From Taenia hydatigena (Eukaryota > Platyhelminthes > Cestoda > Cyclophyllidea > Taeniidae), in assembly GCA_036345935.2 (NCBI GenBank), contig JADWOT020000009.1:18139175-18203174 (forward strand): 64,000 nucleotides of DNA, given 5' to 3'. Position 1 is the first letter of the stretch. Each line of letters begins with the position of its first letter. Of this stretch, positions 59,000 to 64,000 are shown one piece after another. The notes under the pieces were generated by a model. The model saw only the letters and a program-made list of their open reading frames with translations, had not been told where the DNA came from and searched no databases. Position numbers and translations under genes: made by a program.

Positions 59000-61960
59000 G
59001 GTATGGGCAGATAAGCGGTGTTCAGAGTAAGTAAAGAGAAGACGTCTTCTGTACTATCCATGAGGCATGACAATTAGCGAATGATGGTGCTGATTGCACT
59101 GTGAAATGCATTAGACAACAGTACTGCCAGCTCTGCTTGAGTTATCCCCGTGTCGCTGCATCTAAATACCAATCCACGTAAACATGACTGAGTCTTGGTG
59201 AGCAAAAAGGAGACTAAAATGAGTACTAGACCATCTGCAAGAAGTAGAGTTGCCACGGGCGTTACAAAAGACTAAGAATGAGCGCTTTCTTTGTGGAACA
59301 AGATTGCTGTGTAAATCAACTCGACGAAATGAAATGCATTGCTCTACATCTAACTGATCCGTTAAGTGCCGTTAGTATAAAAACACTTTGTGCCAAGTTG
59401 ACGATGACTTCTAAAATGCTCCCACGTTTGACCTCTTTGGGTGTTGATGGGTAGGAGGATGTCAGTCACCTCTCGCCCACATCAGAGCCACATCGCAGTT
59501 CGGTGACGAGGCCTTCATCGTATTCCTTCACTGATGTCTAGAAAACTTGACTACGGGGATGGGAACCGCTGAAATGGTACTAAGTTCTGTTTATTCCAGC
59601 TGTCTTCCACATCATTTCTGTAGACGCGTACGACTGCGGTTGATGCTGCCAACAGGCTACTGAACGAATCACATTATCCAGTGTTGAGGCCAATTCAAAG
59701 TGCGGTCATCTCCACACATCTTGAGGTTTCTTGCTGCCAAGCATCGTGTCAAGTGTCCCACTACCGTAACAACAGTGGACAGTTGGTGTGAAGGGACACT
59801 TTCGTGTCTCACCTACTTATTATTGGGTTTGATATTCAGGTGTGTGATGACGGTAGTTTGGTGGTAGGTGTTTGTCATTCTTCTGTGAATGTGTGCCACC
59901 CACCCACTCACCTACCCAACCACAGCTGTATGTTTTGCTAGGTCTAAAAACTGAGTAGTGGAGGTGCAATTGGCGTGGAGCAAACTATTTATTCTCCTAG
60001 TTTCCCTTATGTGCAGCATTGTTGGTCTGCTTTTGCACCATCAGCTTATGCACCGAAGTGGCAACGTTAGGAGATGCTTCAACAGAACTCCTACATCAGC
60101 CTCCTAAATCCTAGAAACTATGCTATTTGTCTGGCTGGTTGGTGTTGAGTAGGTGGTAACTTGCTTTGTGTGGTCTTTCTTCGCCACCACCATCTCGTTT
60201 GGCGAGACATCGCGTCACTAGTTGCATGCATTTGTGTGTGTGTGTGTATATGTGTCTTAATGTGCATTGTGAGAGTTGGCGTGAGGGTGAATTTATTTTC
60301 AAGCCTACTTCTTGTGGGATGGTGATCTAACACTGATGTAAGTGTGGAAATATGCACGTTGTTGAGGTGTACTGTGCGATTTGCGGAAATCGTTTGATCA
60401 GAACTGCTCGCATAAGCTGCTAATTGAATGCTACTGTATTAGAGATTGCAAAAGTCATGGCTTAGAACCCATAGCCTATCAGCTGTACGCATTTCTACTT
60501 ACTAGACTTGCGATTTAACTTAGACGTGAAGATTCACATAAAGTGGTAGGCAGTTTGACTGTTTCTTAATGCGGAGGAGAGTGATGCACTGTTTTCTTTA
60601 CCATTCACGCAAAGGTAAGGGTTTCTCTGTCTCTCTTGAGCAGAACAATGAGTGGGAGCCGAGGTGGCTTGGGAGCTTTGATGAGCACCTCTTGTATGAG
60701 CATCGGATCGACTAAATGGGAACGAGGCACCTCTTCTAGCAGAAGAGACGATGTGTGTGTCGGTGTTTGGAGAATCGTTCTGGTCTGGTTTGGTCCCTGT
60801 CTATGGCATATTGATGGTGTTTGTTTTCGAGGCTGAGAAATTCTCCCCGTACCACATTGTTGTGCTTAAGCAGCAAAGCCTGAATTTCCCTTCCCACATT
60901 GTTAGTTACATTGGAGTGCTTTGAGCAAGGAACACCTGAGCTGCTACTGCTTATTGCTGACATTCCGAGGAGGACGTGACATGTTTCATCACCACTCAAT
61001 TTCGGTGAAGAAAACTTCACGGTGTGTTTAGTGATTGGTAGGGAATGGCTTGATGGGAATAAGTGCGAAAATGGGTCTGCACACACGAGGCATCAGGCGA
61101 CCCAGGTTTTCGCGTTAATTGCATGGTGGCGCAAAACGAATCCTTTCTATCCAACATCATCACCATTCCTTCTACTGTGTCTTACCTTGTAGGAGTATGT
61201 AACAGGTATAACTGTTGGATAAGGAATCGAAACGCTTTGGAGCGGAATGGGAGAACTCTAAGACTGCACAATACTTAGAGAGGGAATGACATGAGTGACA
61301 CCATCTGATTAGTCTGGATTCGGCACACAGAAATGTCAGTCATTGAAGTTGGTGATTGAGAAGCAGGCACAACAGGGAAGATGAGAATTCGCCCAAGGTT
61401 GGATGGCGAAGTGGACATATTGGGACGTACGATTTTGCGTTTCTTGGGTCGTTGTTGCTGCTGCTGCTGCTGCTGCCGTAATACGGTAGGGTAGACAACT
61501 TAATGCGAATCTTCGATAGGATATGTGAGGACGTGATGGCCGTGGTGCAGAACTTGTCAGCTATGTGATGTGTGGACGCGCTGCATGTCTACATTGGATA
61601 ATTATTCATCTTTCGACTCTTGTTGGGGGTGAGTTGAAAGATGGAAAACATGCTCGCCTGTGCCAGGTTTGTTTAGCATGTTTGGTGCAGTCCACCATCT
61701 GTTAGCCGTGTTGGAGGAATCCTGTTCAAGGTCTGCTCCTCTTGATGGATGACGGTGTGTGTCAGTTTTGAAGGTCATTTCTAAAGTGAGGTATTGGAGT
61801 TAGGGGATCTTGGGCTTCCATTTGGGTGTAGTGTACGACAGATTGGGAAGACGTAGGCGTGAGGGTGGTAAGCTGGAGATTGGAAGTAGAGGTAGAGTCT
61901 GACGCGTTCGAGTCACTCACTCGTCAAAACCTGCATCCACTTTGAGATAGGATAGGTCAG
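59000..61960 (-). repeat. ~3 kb non-coding repeat R2, arm 2 (inverted)
   Basis: Reverse-complement partner of 44740-47717, collinear through the CTG repeat (61451-61473), the GT repeat (60233-60252) and the terminal CGCTAATTGTCATG block. Small indels separate the arms, for example in the GAAACATG-rich patch of arm 1 near 45700. Confidence 0.8.
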
Positions 61961-63146
61961 CCGACAGCGCCAACATGTTAGTTTTTGAGTCGCGTCTTCA
62001 AATCACTCTTCGCTTTAAACCCTTTAGAGGATAAATCATTGTTTGGAAGAGTAATTACATTTTTATATGTGACGCAAATTGTATGAGGGATTGCATTTTT
62101 TACCAACTTTAGAGATGGACGGCTTTACGTGGGCTCTGATAGTTATCAAACAGAGCTGCACCACACCAACACCTCTACAAAGACGTCGAGAGTATATGCG
62201 ATTACGGATATGCTGATGGGCCGAATCAGGTATGTAGCGGCATCGGATACGCCCACCACTAATAGCTGATTGCATAGCTCCGTCAAGCAAACCTGCAACC
62301 ACAGTCCTCTTAATCAACTAATCTAATGCTCCTATTGGGTTCTCAGTTAAGCGGTCTACTCAGCCTTTGTAGAATCCACTTTCATCGTCGTTACCAACAG
62401 CCACCTCTGCGGATTTTTATAGCATTTCTCATAAAGCCATGACAATGTTGACTTCCCCACAACCCTGGTATAGCTGAAGAGCGTGCAAGTAGACCACAAG
62501 GATTAATTGAATGGAGAGTAAAGAGGAATTAGTTATGCAGGGTATTGGTCTAAAGCTTTGGTCAGAATCTGACAGCATGGCCATTGAACCACCATTTTTT
62601 CTAAAACCCCTCAACTCAGTGTAAACGGGTAACATAATTCATTGCACTTGAATAATTCTTACACCATTTTCAGGCATAGCTTGAGTGCTAACTTCTCGAT
62701 TTCTCAAGCACAAAAGTCTCGGGTCCTCTTGTTTTCAATTGCTGAAAAGCAATAAAATTGAATAAGTGCACAAATCCTCTGGCGCATCAATGATAGTAAG
62801 CATTCCTTTTCACTGGTGGGAACTATTTACAAGCAGACGCCAGATCTACTCAGTTATTGTAAGTAGCAATGTAACTTTAAACGGCGTCAATTTGGAAGTT
62901 GAGTAAGTCTCCAAAGCGGTGGTAAACTCATATTCAAATACTTGAAACTATGACCTTAAAGTCGATAGTCCTTGTAAAATTTGCACATTCCTCAAAGCTG
63001 CATATGCCAAAAGAATATTTAAGACAGAATATGCATTTGTTTCACACTCAAGGGAAAACTTCAAATGCCTACACAGTTAAGCGTTGTTATTTATTTGAGT
63101 TCTATCCATTTTCTGCACTGGTGCACAAAGTAGTCTCTCACCACTA
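61961..63146. other. Intergenic, nothing supported
   Basis: No gene or repeat recognised. Confidence 0.3.
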
Positions 63147-63444
63147 CTTTGAATACATATGTTCAACGGACAGAGGGAAGTAAGCTTCTGGCATGGTCCG
63201 GAGGCCATCTTACGCAGCTAGGGCAAGATGGTCACCCCTAGTGACCCTGACCAACACCGGTGGTGCAAACAAACAAAGTACTACCGGTTTTGGTCAAGGT
63301 CACAGGGGTGGCCGTATTGCCCTAGCTGCGTGGGCTGGTCTCCGGGCCATGCCAGCAGCTTATTTCCCTCTGTCCGGTGAATATGTACATTCTACTCTAG
63401 CATTCTGCCTTCTTTTGCCTTCGAGGGAGCCTCGAGACGCTACA
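63147..63444. mobile_element. Two TRIM LTRs joined head to head
   Basis: A truncated minus-strand LTR (63147-63283, ending AACAAACAAAGTACTA) runs straight into a plus-strand LTR that lacks its first ~25 bases (CCGGTTTTGGTC... to GAGACGCTACA, ending 63444). The four bases ACTA fit both LTRs at the junction. Confidence 0.75.
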
Positions 63445-64000
63445 ATAACCGTGGCATTGACTATAAGCAATTAGTAATTCCAGCCAATGGGTACTTGCAT
63501 CTACTTGTATTCACATTTTTTGTCTCCTAGCCCTTTCAACTATTATGCAGCAAACCATTTCTATTAAATTCTTGTCCAACTGAAAAAGCGAATAATTTTA
63601 CAGGAAAATCTATTACATTTACTCCATCACTAAGCTTCGGAGACACCTAGAGGCTGCAATAATGCCATCTGAAGGTGATCGTGTGGCTTAACTAGCCATC
63701 GCTGCACTACTTGATTGACTGCATTTACACAACGTCTACCTAGCGCTATAAACCGATTAGGGTAGAAGTAAAAAGGGAGGATTTCAGTAGATAATTTGTA
63801 GTCGCAGTGTAAGGTGGTGCCACAGAGTCTCCATGTAATCAGGGTTGATAATATATTTTTTTACGACCAAATGGAGGTGGTATTTAGACTTCCGAATTCA
63901 GTGAGAGAAGAGGGACAAAGTAGTCGTCTTGGAGAAAAAGACGCATAGCTATTCAATGTGATGCGAATTCTTGGGCGATATGCAAACTCGTGCAGTCCAA
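63445..64000. other. Window end, nothing supported
   Basis: AT-rich sequence without a supported feature. Confidence 0.3.

Overview
The window looks like nuclear DNA of a taeniid tapeworm (Echinococcus/Taenia group). Three things point there. Genes have many small exons separated by both very short introns (30-70 nt) and long ones. At least ten copies of a short, non-coding, LTR-flanked element match my memory of the Ta-TRIM elements (terminal-repeat retrotransposons in miniature) of taeniids. One gene encodes an EF-hand plus dynein-light-chain protein of the flatworm tegument-allergen type. I cannot fix the species from sequence alone. A run of N at 36261-36631 marks an assembly gap inside a GGA/GCA low-complexity tract.

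Layout. 68-921 (+): last three exons of an unrecognised Gln/Ser-rich gene. 1441-8318: a TRIM-rich stretch with a full minus-strand TRIM, a three-layer nested LTR cluster, a solo LTR and a complete TRIM with a perfect 5-bp target duplication. Two tiny Cys-rich genes, 4576-4888 (-) and 8684-9238 (+), sit among these. 9798-17604 (-): a secreted EGF/laminin-G protein of perlecan/agrin/pikachurin C-terminal type. Its introns hold two copies of a ~1.2 kb repeat; a third, inverted copy lies just upstream of its first exon. 21223-23239 (+): a secreted GH5 endoglycoceramidase. 24059-27431 (+): a possibly N-myristoylated protein with a C-terminal leucine zipper. 28185-29607 (+): a TMEM186-like mitochondrial membrane protein. 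29757-31443: a TRIM, an LTR fragment and a solo LTR with a perfect target duplication. 32226-33708 (+): an ADPRM-family metallophosphoesterase relative that lacks most metal ligands. 37999-42815 (+): the EF-hand/dynein-light-chain gene, with three tandem candidate first exons. 44740-61960: gene-poor, mostly repeats. A ~3 kb non-coding sequence occurs twice in inverted orientation, and several TRIMs lie in and between the arms.

The most unusual feature is the TRIM at 52021-53452. Between its 5' LTR/primer-binding region and the rest of its interior it carries about 562 bp of intron-free sequence, in sense orientation: a short leader plus the N-terminal ~159 codons of a SERCA-type calcium ATPase, interrupted by one nonsense codon. 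This looks like a retrotransposon-transduced host cDNA, comparable in principle to maize Bs1, which carries part of a P-type proton-ATPase gene.

The genes have no operon-like relation. The TRIMs lie close to several of them: 365 bp upstream of a Cys-rich gene in the same sense, and 150 bp downstream of the TMEM186-like gene.
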